Assembly (NCBI GenBank): GCA_021186555.1
Contig: JAJKFL010000005.1
Coordinates: 56,284,635 to 56,348,634, forward strand
DNA length: 64,000 bases
DNA from: Reticulitermes speratus
Taxonomy: Eukaryota > Arthropoda > Insecta > Blattodea > Rhinotermitidae
Direction: 5' to 3'
Position 1 is the first letter of the stretch, and each line of letters starts with the position of its first letter. Position numbers and translations under genes: made by a program. Under the pieces are notes generated by a model. The model was given only the letters and a program-made list of their open reading frames with translations. It searched no databases and was not told where the DNA came from. Below, one piece after another: positions 12,301 through 20,041 of the stretch.

Positions 12301-14672
12301 TAATCTTCAGACATCATATTTTACTTATACTTCATGTCACCATTTTTCACCACTAATACCAAAGTTTAGCAGCATATAGCAATCAAAAATTGTGGATATA
12401 ATGGAGATAGGGGATTCTTCTAACTGACTCTGGTGCATTGCACATTTATACTTTCGCTGTTGGGGCATGCCTTGGCTGAGATGCTGGCCTGAATTCCAGG
12501 CCAGTTCACATGGGATTTTTGATGAAAGAAGTGGTACTTGGGCAGGGGTTTCACCTAGTATTTCAGTTTTCCCCTGTCAGTATTACTCCACTAATGCCCC
12601 ACGCACATCCATTCATCCATCACTGATTCTGTATCCTCTTACCAATTCTCAATTCATACCTGAATGTTTGCTTCCATGTCATAGACTGCAATGAAGACAT
12701 TACTGTCTAGCCGGATATTGAGACAAGTGAGGCTGCGGAACAGATGAGATGAAAGTGACTCAGAAGTTAAGAACAACCAGATAATTCTCCCATTGAATTG
12801 TCCTTCCTGAGAGCACTGAAAGTACAGACTGTTTGTGAGATGAAAAATATGAAGCCATTGATATTCTGAAGATTCAGTTCTTCTGGGATGCCATGTTGTG
12901 CCATGGGGTGAGCAGTTTCTGACATTTTGAATGAGCAGCATGCCTATGATCCTTCAAAACTTCATGAACTACTCACCCAAAAAGGCCCCTTCTCCTCTAC
13001 TAAATTTTAGGTACAAAATGCTACATTACATACATACATCTTTATTAATTGTTGTTAAAGTAATAATAATAATAATAATAATAATACAAAAAAGTTTGAT
13101 TTTATGAAGATAATAACTACAATAATAATTAAAACAGTAATACAAAAATTTAGGCATTATTTTTATAAGTTTTTGTTAAAACACTAAAAATGTATACTTT
13201 TTTGATGTAATAATACATTATTATTATTATTATTACTATTGTTATAGAATTTGACAATAATTTGCATTATTTTGTATTGTGATTTTTATCATTTACAAAC
13301 GAATTTAATTTTTTAGTGCAGCCCATTAAATGTGAGGCCCTAAGCTGTAACTTGTCTATCTTATACACAAATCTGGCCCTGCCTATATTAACTATGTTTC
13401 AGTTTTTACTAACTGACTGTGACCATTACGTATTCTGTGTCACTGACCATTGTCTTTTAACCTAGGTGCCTGCACTGTCTGCAAGGCAATTCTTTAAGAA
13501 ATACAAATAATGTCATTTTTACATTTAATTATGTTTCAGAAATTAAGTGCATCTGTTTAATTGTGTCTGAATTAATGTACATTTGCAGGATGGACATAGG
13601 AAAAGAAGAGGTCAATGTCTGAAGGCTCTGTAACCCACTGAAAATAATAAGTGTCCATACTGAGCACCTGCTTCAGGAACTTGTGCTGTTGAGGTGACGC
13701 ATTGTATGGTAGAACAAGCAGTGGAGTCTTGCCAGCACTGTCTGGGAGCAGCTGACAAGAAGGCCATGATTGTGTGGAAGTGACCAGGACTCGCAGGTTT
13801 AGTCGTGACATGAACTTGACGAATTGGTATTCCGTCAGTGATACATTCCACCAGTCTGTAAGGTGCAACATTCAATTCTATGTATGTACACATGATTTTC
13901 TTTCCTATACTTATCTGCTCTAGTGTTAAAGTAGGACCCTCATACTGCTACATACACTCTCCTAGTATATCCAAAATGAGTTGAGCTAAAGCCATGAATA
14001 GTGTATGTGCTTATGAAAGATAAACCAATTTTTGGGACTTACTAGATGCAAAGCGGGTGGAGCATGTTTTGAAAAATTTAGCAACAGAAGTTATATTCAA
14101 TATAGTCTTCTCGGGCGCACAGCCGCGTCAATTCGTTTGAATACAACGTTTCGGGGACTAGCTCCGTCCCCATCCTCAGGCAAAACTAATTTTTGCCTCA
14201 GTTTTGCCTGAGGATGGGGACGGAGCTAGTCCCCGAAACGTTGTATTCAAACGAATTGACGCGGCTGTGCGTCCGAGAAGACTATATTGAATTATGTCGC
14301 CGCGAAAGTTTTAAAACTTATAGAAGTTATATTCCATTGCATATGTTAAAAAATAAACTGGCCTGGTAATGTGGACCTTGGTTGCTCCATAGCTAAATGT
14401 TGCTTCACTAACAAAATTTTGTCAGCAAATATTGTAACGCTCTTACTGCCATTTCAGAGACTATCCCAATATGTAACCACCCCCTCTCCTCCCATCAATG
14501 TAGCTGTGAAGAATGAATAATGTAACAAACCTGTGATGTCAAAGAGCACCATGCTGCTACACAGCTGCTGGTTGCAGAAGGCATGGAGGAACACAAGCTG
14601 CTTATCATGTGATAATGCACTGCCAGCCAGTACCCGATGAAGCACTGTCAGTAGACAGAGAACTAAGCACAT
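3025..14672 (-). CDS. Ionotropic receptor (IR family), ten-exon gene
   Basis: This is a variant ionotropic glutamate-receptor-like chemosensory channel, expected in the dendritic membrane of sensory neurons and usually working with a co-receptor. Coding exons in transcript order are 14672-14531, 13855-13581, 12806-12660, 11201-11043, 10288-10182, 9420-9238, 8249-8029, 7455-7241, 5700-5420 and 3349-3025. Phases agree throughout, giving 2055 nt and about 684 residues. Visible parts are a signal peptide (about 1-19), an N-terminal domain, lobe S1 ending in ERLQVMDFTLPL with the ligand-contact-type Arg near 324, M1 (about 362-384), a pore segment, M2 with YSARLTSLAA in place of the iGluR SYTANLAAF motif, lobe S2 and M3 (about 618-640). 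The N-terminal domain is short, which argues against IR8a/IR25a. Two introns appear to use GC donors. The start of exon 4 (alternative 11321) and the end of exon 2 are the least certain points. I cannot assign a subfamily. Confidence 0.88.
3480..3605. repeat. Foldback element (family F), partial
   Basis: It contains GTGGTTCCCGGTGTTTTGAAGGATCATATTGCCTTCATCTTCAGGG, the core of a family repeated about 16 times in the window. Only one half is left here. Confidence 0.6.
3720..3880 (-). mobile_element. tRNA-derived SINE (family A), truncated
   Basis: The 3' half carries the 'CATGCCATGAAGGCATATAGGG', 'GAGGTATAGCTCCAGT' and 'GGTATCCAAT' blocks. The tRNA-like head is missing. Confidence 0.65.
4165..4335. 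repeat. Foldback element (family F), diverged
   Basis: TTCTGGGAGTGTCCTGATCT on one side is answered by CATCATATCCCAGGAAAGTGGAATCC on the other. It ends GCCGTGAGAACCC, the family terminus. Confidence 0.5.
4615..4775 (+). mobile_element. RTE-like LINE, 3' end fragment
   Basis: It carries AGGGACAAGTGGCAGGT, TTCAGGTTCCATAAGATCC, GGAATTTCTTGACTGACT and GCTTTTCAATTAGGACTCTG, in the same order as other copies. Confidence 0.7.
4945..5030. repeat. Foldback element (family F), one end
   Basis: CCTGACTCCTCAACAACACTGCTGTGAGAACCTCAA is the family terminus. It abuts a SINE. Confidence 0.55.
5085..5370 (-). mobile_element. tRNA-derived SINE (family A), nearly full length
   Basis: Read on the minus strand it has a Pol III-type B box (GGGGTTCGAATCC) near 5312, a weak A box upstream, the GAGATCTCTCTTCTCC body, 'CCATATGCCTTCATGGCATG' and the tail TACCTTTACC. 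It lies in the last intron of the IR gene. Confidence 0.78.
5420..5700 (-). CDS. IR exon 9: S2 lobe
   Basis: The acceptor ACTTGCAG opens TAEPDSIYGKLW, the usual '...y.kiw' stretch of IR S2. It continues through GLSAILAESHFAFMALEDS to PQTYFRGGLSFALQRNS. The donor CACAG|GTAACA leaves phase 2. Confidence 0.82.
5920..6290 (+). pseudogene. Mariner-like transposase relic
   Basis: Different frames give LADGIILLHNNAHADVACRV, then AYSLDLHDFDMFGPL and VQWFRQQPWEFFADG. These correspond to the last catalytic region and C-terminus of mariner transposases (expected LLHDNARPH and YSPDL.P.D..LF). Catalytic motifs are changed and frames broken. It sits in an IR intron. Confidence 0.7.
6890..7130 (-). mobile_element. 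tRNA-derived SINE (family A)
   Basis: The minus strand begins with an A box (TAGCTCAGTCAGTATAATGAC) and carries the AGAGATTTTTCTCTTCTCC block. It lies about 110 bases downstream of IR exon 8's donor. Confidence 0.72.
7241..7455 (-). CDS. IR exon 8: M2 and start of S2
   Basis: The acceptor TTCTCCACAG|GA completes a Gly codon with exon 7. It encodes M2 (SSAFLFMVVHIGYSARLTSL), then LADILRSSRWKFGVMN of S2. The best in-phase donor is TTCAAG|GCAAGC, a second GC donor in this gene. Confidence 0.8.
8029..8249 (-). CDS. IR exon 7: M1 and pore
   Basis: It encodes RLYVHEG..., then WYFRAFEMSTWLVL leading into M1, and the pore segment LFTFVTIMLQQG. The donor is CAACAAG|GCAAGT. No GT donor nearby keeps the frame of exon 8, so a GC-AG intron is the best reading. 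Confidence 0.85.
8530..8657. repeat. Tandem duplication, about 60-bp unit
   Basis: The stretch 'TTGATTCATAGAGAACTGATA...TTTGGTTGTTTAGTTCATTG' occurs twice, with a partial third copy at the left. It abuts the TA-flanked element on the right. Confidence 0.75.
8660..9008. mobile_element. Tigger/pogo-type MITE
   Basis: The ends CAGACGGACCCCGACTTACG and inverse CAGAAAGTCCCCGACTTACG are flanked by TA. Inner repeats of TTACGTA are present on both sides. The inside holds a CCA/CTA-rich microsatellite (8725-8790) and AT-rich filler, with no transposase. Confidence 0.75.
9238..9420 (-). CDS. IR exon 6: S1 lobe with ligand-binding motif
   Basis: It encodes SSWTGMIGVFQRQEADISIC and then TERLQVMDFTLPL, the W.GmiG...ADI....R...vDFT.P signature of S1. 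The acceptor is TGTCTGCAG|T and the donor GCTGT|GTAAGT. It was found by splice and motif, because no ATG-initiated frame marks it. Confidence 0.85.
9630..9765. repeat. Foldback element (family F), diverged
   Basis: ATGAGAACCTCGAG is followed by TTGAGGTTTCTACAGCATTG and ends CCAAAAGACTGGAATCCTCA. These are two termini with little core between them. Confidence 0.45.
9870..10030. mobile_element. MITE with 28-bp TIRs
   Basis: ATACCATATTTACCCAAATA and the inverse ATCATATTTACCCAAATATAA pair across 155 bases. The inside is AT-rich and non-coding. It lies in IR intron 5 (between exons 5 and 6). Confidence 0.65.
10182..10288 (-). CDS. IR exon 5: S1 lobe
   Basis: A clean polypyrimidine tract and AACCAG acceptor open the exon. 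It encodes VTGGYFGEAFTTLAATLNF, the G.f.d.f..L...LNF motif at the start of the IR ligand-binding domain. The donor TTTTAG|GTGAGG leaves phase 2. Confidence 0.85.
10435..10585 (+). pseudogene. LINE reverse transcriptase 3' remnant
   Basis: Two frames together give RLYNKVPDHIK and LDKIKCFKRELRSILLKS, the 'lyN.LP..ik....  fk..lk..L' end of CR1/Jockey-type polymerases. A hammerhead-like motif lies 140 bases on. Confidence 0.5.
10725..10769 (+). ncRNA. Hammerhead-ribozyme-like motif, best copy
   Basis: Order: stem I 5' strand AGCCC, core CTGATGA, one extra T, stem II GGTCA/TGACC (5-base loop), GAAA, stem III ACG/CGT with 2-base loop TA, cleavage-site base A at 10764, stem I 3' strand GGGCT. All three stems pair perfectly. 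The T between the core and stem II departs from the textbook form. Minimal type I hammerheads of this shape are known from Penelope-like retroelements. Confidence 0.6.
11043..11201 (-). CDS. IR exon 4: end of N-terminal domain and start of S1
   Basis: The acceptor CTTTACAAATGCAG|TTG gives LMEAY directly after exon 3, matching the L.EvY motif of IRs, followed by LSGWTGN and GYQLRATTVL. A second in-phase acceptor at 11321 would add 40 residues. The donor is GTGTTG|GTAAGT. Confidence 0.75.
11925..12040 (+). mobile_element. RTE-like LINE, 3' end fragment
   Basis: GTGAATGTGGTAATGACCTTCAGGTTCCATAAAATG and GCTTTTCAAGAAGGACTGTG match the shared 3' end. Confidence 0.65.
12460..12640 (+). repeat. Dispersed repeat R3
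   Basis: It shares 'GGCATGCCTTGGCTGAGATG', 'CATGGGATTTTTG' and 'TATTACTCCACTAATGCCCCACGCACATCCATTCATCC' with an opposite-strand copy at 47.7 kb. No function is recognised. Confidence 0.5.
12660..12806 (-). CDS. IR exon 3: N-terminal domain
   Basis: It runs from acceptor TGCTCTCAG|GAAGG to donor ATTCAG|GTATGA, phase 0 at both ends, and encodes GRIIWLFLTSESL and LDSNVFIAVYD. This WLFL...LDS.V.vA pattern is usual in the N-terminal domain of divergent IRs. The open frame continues upstream into a foldback repeat, which is why I start the exon at the later acceptor. Confidence 0.72.
12865..12990. repeat. Foldback element (family F) next to IR exon 3
   Basis: TCTTCTGGGATGCCATGTTG and ATGATCCTTCAAAACTTCATGAACTACTCACCCA match the family core. 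It reaches within about 60 bases of the exon 3 acceptor and extends the open frame artificially. Confidence 0.6.
13060..13270. repeat. (AAT)n / AT-rich low-complexity tract
   Basis: Eight or more AAT units near 13066-13087 and an inverse ATT run near 13220-13240. There is no coding signal. Confidence 0.8.
13581..13855 (-). CDS. IR exon 2: N-terminal domain
   Basis: The acceptor ACCTTACAG|AC restores the frame from exon 1 (codon GAC, then WWNVSLTEYQF). The donor taken is GCAAAT|GTACAT in phase 0. TGG|GTTACA slightly upstream is a possible alternative, so the last 16 codons are uncertain. Confidence 0.7.
14099..14331. mobile_element. Foldback retroelement-like palindrome with 13-bp target duplication
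   Basis: Arms at 14095-14187 and 14200-14292 pair over 93 bases with a single mismatch and a 12-base loop. AGAAGTTATATTC stands on both sides (14086-14098 and 14332-14344), a direct repeat as left by target-primed insertion. Each arm holds CTGAGGA, a GGGGAC/GTCCCC stem and GAAAC, a hammerhead-like arrangement. No open frame is present. Confidence 0.65.
14531..14672 (-). CDS. IR exon 1: start codon and signal peptide
   Basis: The first ATG opens a strongly hydrophobic leader (MCLVLCLLTVLHRVLAG), as needed for a receptor whose N-terminus is outside the cell. The donor is ACAG|GTTTGT and leaves phase 1. Codons upstream of this ATG in the same frame read through without another ATG nearby. Confidence 0.75.
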
Positions 14673-14731
14673 TATGGAGCCTCTGGAATGCAATATTTTG
14701 AAGCTGTATCGCAAACCAGGACTATTGCATT

Positions 14732-16374
14732 ATGTTATATTAATTCTAGTCTTAGAGACTTTAGTAACTAAAGTTCTTTTGGACTCTGTTTATATTCTGA
14801 AATTACCAGAATTTACTTTGCAGTATGTTTCACCAAACTGTTTTCAGTTGCAAATTAAGAAGCAAACCTGTTATATATTTGACACAATCAAGAAACTGTT
14901 TAAAAATCAAAAAAACTGTGACAACTTTTTTTGGGCTGATTTGGTATCAGTTTTATCACCAGGTATTTGTACCTGCCCCATTTTGAAATTTAAATTAATA
15001 TCTGTCATTGTACATGGATATGTGACTTTAATGGCATTGTGAATATATCACTATTATAGCCAGATAGTATCTTAATAGAGAAATTGGTACACACACTGAA
15101 AATATTTGCACTTATGTTCATAACTAAAAGAAAACTGTCACATTCTTCACTACAAAGAGACCAAAATAATAAACACGAACAAAACTTCTTGTTAATTTCA
15201 TGCAGTAGAAATTAAAATCACTGGCATTTTATGTACCAACTGTTACAAAATAGAAATGTTCAAACAAGAGTTGCTTTAGTAGCTTACAGCTGAGCTGCAC
15301 CATTCACCATCAGTAACTGGCAAAACCTTGTTAGAAACTTATCTTGTGAACTGAAAAGTCTTGTTACCCCAAAAGAAATTCTGTGCTTTTATATCTGGCA
15401 TAATACAAACGGCTGCAGAAAAAGCATTCTGTAAAAGCAGTTCTTAAGATGAATGCAGAGGGAATGTCACGTTCTGTGCATAATTTACAGAATATTTTTA
15501 GCAACTACAGAAATACAGTGTATGAATCTGCAAGTGAAGAAGAGTGGGAACAAGTGTAGAAGTGACAGCTTAGTTAAGTTACATGTCTGATTCCAAGTGG
15601 ATGGAAATTGTTGCATGTTTAAAGAAAAAACTAGTACCGTGGTTAAGAATGCATGGAGCTATACCTTCAATTCCCTAAATTTATTCTGAGCATTCTGCTT
15701 AATTAAAGGCAGGGACACTTTTAGCTTTATCTTTACTGATAAAGAAAATTTATGTGTAAAGTTGGTGTAGATGAGTAAAATATGTATGCTTATCTACTGT
15801 ACTACAGTAGATTTAATTATAGGATGTCTACAGTGTAAATGTCTACTCAAACATTTTGCCTATCTCCATATAATGTACTGCCTAAATTTGTAAATGAACA
15901 GCAGAATAGAAGTAATTCTTAATACACTCTTAATCTTGGAGCCAAATTAAGATGTGGGATCCATGAAAAGAGCCTCATATACTGTTTTGATGATAATGAT
16001 CTGATTTCAGACATTTCACATTAGTAGGTTTCTGCTTAAATATGCAAAGTGACCCCACATGATCAATTTAGATGCACAGGTTTTACATAAGTGACTGTTC
16101 CTTCTCTCTCCTCTAATGTGCAGGTAGACGGACAGAAAAAATCCACAAACACTTTCAGATTATGAAGTTTCAAGAAGAATATTTTGTAGTGTTACTTTAA
16201 TACCCTAACAAAGCAAAATTGCAATCTTGAAGAAATCAAGAGCAGATGGAACTCAGGGAATGCCTGCTACCATTCAGTTCAGAATCTTCTGTCTTCCAGT
16301 TTCTATCCAAAAATATAAAGATTAAAACATACAAAAATATAATTTTGTTTGTTGTGGGTATGAAACTTGGTCTC
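14732..16374. other. Intergenic stretch upstream of the IR gene
   Basis: The IR promoter must lie in the left part, but I see no clear TATA or initiator. A 122-codon frame near 14674-15042 overlaps exon 1 on the other strand and has no recognisable features. Confidence 0.4.
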
Positions 16375-16860
16375 TCACATTGAGGAGGGAACACATGCTG
16401 AGGGTGTTTGAAAATAGGGTGCTGAGGAAGATATTTGGGACTAAGAGGGAGGAAGTAACAGGAGACTGAAAAGAAATTTGCATAATGAGGAACTTCATGA
16501 TTTGTACTCCTCGCCCAATATTATTTGAGTAATGAAATCAAGAAGGATGAGATGGGCAGGGCATGTGGCACATATGGGGCAGAGGAGAGGTGCATGCAGC
16601 ATTTTGGTGGGGAAACCTGAGGGGAAGAGACAACTTGGAAAACCTAGGCACAGGTGGGAAGATAATATTAAAATGAATCTTCAAGAAATAGGATGGGCTG
16701 GCAGGGACTGGATTGATCTGGCTGAGGGTAGGGACAAGTGGTGGGCTGTTCTTAACATGCTAATGAACGTTCAGGTTCCATAAAATGGGGGTTATTTCTT
16801 GACTACGTGAGGAGCTATTTACCTTCTAAGAATGACTTTGCTCCATTGAGTTAGCTAGTT
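16375..16860 (+). pseudogene. RTE-like LINE, 3' part of ORF2 and 3' end
   Basis: Frames include a degraded EVTGDW..RLHNEELHDLY region, then KSRRMRWAGHVAHMGQRRGA and [20 protein letters not shown]. These are the typical C-terminus of this LINE family, after the polymerase domain. The frame is broken upstream. The 3' end continues to TTGACTACGTGAGGAGCT. Confidence 0.82.
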
Positions 16861-18175
16861 CCATTAATAGTCTAATTTCAGCAACTGTTGTAGCTGTCTC
16901 CTTCAAATCTCCATGTAGTCAGTGGGAAAATCAGCAGATGTGCCTGTCACTAAGGGTCTTCATATTTAATGAGGATTTTTGGTCATCTGCTGATGGATGA
17001 TAAAAGTGTTTGCTAGTACTGGCTCATTTATGTTATTGAAAAAGCTGACAGACTTTTGTTATCTTAGCTTCCTTTATATGTTTTATGTCCTCAGACTTCC
17101 CTAATGCAAGCCATTCACAGAACTGACTAGAATTCAGACACCACAAGTGTCATGACTTCAAACCCAGATATATTTGAAGCTCATAATGTTCCTTGCAGGA
17201 CTGTTAGTGTCATGCATATTTGTCAGACTTGTACAATTCTTAATTTTTCATGTAACAGAAAATAAATGAATAGGAAATATAGGCAACTTTTATTCCATGT
17301 AAAGAATAATTTGCTGGTTCCAGGATAATGGGGTATAAGTTCTAAAATTAGGTTTTCAGAAAACAAAAACCAGTATGTGCAAGGTCCTCACATATCAGAT
17401 TTGTTGGTTTCTTCAAAATTTTATACAAATATGGTTATATAGATTAGACATGAATGTAATGCTATGGATAGATTCAGATATCTGGGTACATCAGCTGCCT
17501 AACATCGCACACAGCTGTAGTCATCATGGTCGGGCCGCTCCTTGCCTGACATCAGAATGACCCTGTAATGTTGCACCTTTGCCAAAAGTAATTACTCTGA
17601 TGGGGGTACATTTTATTTTGCAGTATGATGCTAGGTCCCATTATCAAACCACTGGGACAGTTGATAAAGCAAGAGAGAGTCCACACCAAACTCCACTTTA
17701 CTCCATTGTTTAAAAGTAACTGAAGAGTCCTGCGATTTATACAACATTGTTTTTAAAATGGAGAGGCAACGGTTGGAGTTGCATGCACTGTCCTCCCATT
17801 ACTACCTTGCCTCTTCAGTCCCACACTAAGAAGGATCAAGTGCTGAGAAGAGTAATTTTGTTGTATTGCAGATCATAGGAAATTTAAAACATCTATCATA
17901 CCGATATTTCTGTTGGGTTTATCTGACTAATTAATTAACTAAATGCTTTACAGGACAAAATACACAAACAAGGACTGAATGTCTCATTATTTAGGGACAG
18001 TATGTAGACTACATGGCACTGATGGTAAATAAATGAATATTATGGAGCACTGGTGGAATGATGACAGGGAAAACTTAAGTACTTGGAGAGAAACCTGTCC
18101 TCCCAACAGCACTATGAAAACCTTGAATTTTTCAAATTTAAAATAGGCCATTCCGTGTACATACTATTACAATAA
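16861..18175. other. Intergenic, no gene seen
   Basis: AT-rich sequence. A short copy of repeat R3 lies near 18035-18105 (CTTAAGTACTTGGAGAGAAACCTGTCC). Nothing else was recognised. Confidence 0.4.
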
Positions 18176-18335
18176 CATGCATTTTCACCAACTCATACAC
18201 AAAATTAAAATAAAATGTGTAGAAAACTTCACAAGAGTCCCGACATATTTCAGTGTGGTGAACATGCCACCTTGTGAAGTTTTCTATACAGTATATTTTA
18301 ATTTTATGTACGAGTTGGTGAAAATACATGTTGCT
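18176..18335. repeat. Foldback repeat with about 60-bp arms
   Basis: CATGCATTTTCACCAACTCATACACAAAATTAAAATA... is answered by ...TATTTTAATTTTATGTACGAGTTGGTGAAAATACATG. GAAAACTTCACAAG lies at the inner ends and a 34-base loop between. It is a palindromic MITE-like element, unlike family F. Confidence 0.7.
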
Positions 18336-18889
18336 CGAATTTTTCAGTTAAAAGTGTGCATATATTAGGCGTTTGCTTGTCTAGAAAGAGTGAGAAAGCC
18401 TGCATTGATAACATTTTGTGAATAGTAACCAGTTCTATATAATGAAATTACTAGTATTACATTACTAATATTAGATTTTCTTTAATTGTCCTACATGTTT
18501 TTTTAAATTTTTTGTATAGAAGTTTAAATAATTAATTAGGCAAACACATGAGTCTGCATAAATTTCCTAAGTCAAATAGTGGAGTAAGTTGCTGGAATGT
18601 TAAAAGTCTATGAAGAAATTATTTCATCTGAAGGATGAAAGTGATCACAAGATCACCTTCACAGGGGAACAGAGTATGAGCAGACATATCTGTATCTCTT
18701 TGCCTCAATGGAACTGATTGTTGACAATATTACAATTTTAAAAAATATTAAAATGACAGTCTGTATACTTATGCAAATGCAGTGTCATAAAACAGGCTTT
18801 CACCCTCTATTTTTCCATTGCTAGATATGTCATTTCTGTTTCCCCAGGATAGTGCAGTGTGTATGTCAGTACAGTAACTAAGCCACATG

Positions 18890-19240
18890 CTGGCAAGGAC
18901 AAGAAATGACTTTTCTTCAGTGTCCAGACTAGCTCTGGGGTCCACCCAGCCTCCCATTCAATAGGTACCAGTTTCACCAATGCTCCATACTCGTACTATT
19001 CACCTACAACTAACACGATATAATCTTAGCAACTTACTGAGTCATAGAATTAAACATTTCTTCCTGACAGGTGCTATTGGGGGGGTCTTTCCCCAGTGGT
19101 AAAGCAGCCATGCCTGAAGCTGACCACTCACCCCTACCTAGTCCCGAGTTTAAGAATGAGTGGAGCTATACATTTACGTTCCCATAAGCCTTTGTGGCAT
19201 GCACAGGAACAACTTTGCCTTTATCTTCAATCATGAACTT
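18890..19240 (+). mobile_element. tRNA-derived SINE (family A), split by about 100 bases
   Basis: The first part is GTCCAGACTAGCTCTGGGGTCCACCCAGCCTCCCATTCAATAGGTACC. The second resumes at TCTTTCCCCAGTGGTAAAGCAGCC and ends AACTTTGCCTTTATC. The separating segment shows no known repeat. Confidence 0.65.
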
Positions 19241-19349
19241 AAAAACCTGAAAACTGCAATTTTTAAACTTACATACCCCTTACCCTACCAATGAAGAATT
19301 TCACGAAAATAAATAAGAAAGATTCCAGAATTCTGGAATTTAACACTGT

Positions 19350-19475
19350 GTCGTTGGGTCAGTAGTTCTAAAATTTCGAAAGCACCCTTCGAAACGCCAG
19401 AAACAACCCACCCAACTACACAGCGTCACATCTCAGAAGACGAACCCACAGCAACCGCTGTGAGAACCTCGAATT
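19350..19475. repeat. Foldback element (family F)
   Basis: TAACACTGTGTCGTTGGGTCAGTAG pairs with the inverse ACCCAACTACACAGCGTCACATCTCAGAAG. It ends GCAACCGCTGTGAGAACCTCGA. Confidence 0.65.
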
Positions 19476-19824
19476 TTGCAGTCAAAAGCGTGCTTATATC
19501 AGGCGTTTGCTTGTCTAGATGGAATGAAGAAACTTACATGGATAACATATCCTAGGTCGAGATTCGAATTGGCTACTTCCACATACGCTAGAGAGAATGT
19601 TTCGAGTGTTTCTCTGCTAGACGGCAGGTTCAAATTTACCGCTCAAGATGGTTTTCATTGCGAAGGCTTCTGGTACTTAATATCGTGTATTAGTTAAACT
19701 ATACGTGTAGCTGAGTAGGAATTTACGAACGTTTCAAACTACGAGTCATCCAATTGGAGGATCATGTTGCATCCGTTTGCCAGCAGGAGCACATTTCTTC
19801 GATACGTCGGTGAATTTATACCAT

Positions 19825-19890
19825 TTATGCGGCATCATATACCAGAAGACAGCAGTCCATCTTCACGGCCGTGCGAACCTCGGTGTTCAT
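19825..19890. repeat. Foldback element (family F), one end
   Basis: GCGGCATCATATACCAGAAGAC and CGGCCGTGCGAACCTCGG match the terminus of the family. It lies about 150 bases before the MTFP1 start codon. Confidence 0.5.
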
Positions 19891-20041
19891 TGCAGTCATA
19901 GGTAACAATCTGGAAAATTTAGGAAAGCAGCCAAAGCACCTATAATGGCAGTATTTATGATGTGTGGTTACAGGCAAAGTGACGGATACATGTGTTTGTA
20001 ACGAATGCCCTGAAGCGGACAGTGGAAGCTTTTTCACAACA

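Noticed and set aside
12654-12941. Longer IR exon 3 starting near 12941
   Set aside because: The extra part is foldback family F sequence. The acceptor at 12807 keeps the phase and gives IR-like sequence at once.
14674-15042. 122-codon protein gene on the plus strand
   Set aside because: It overlaps the IR first exon, has AT-driven composition and no domain.
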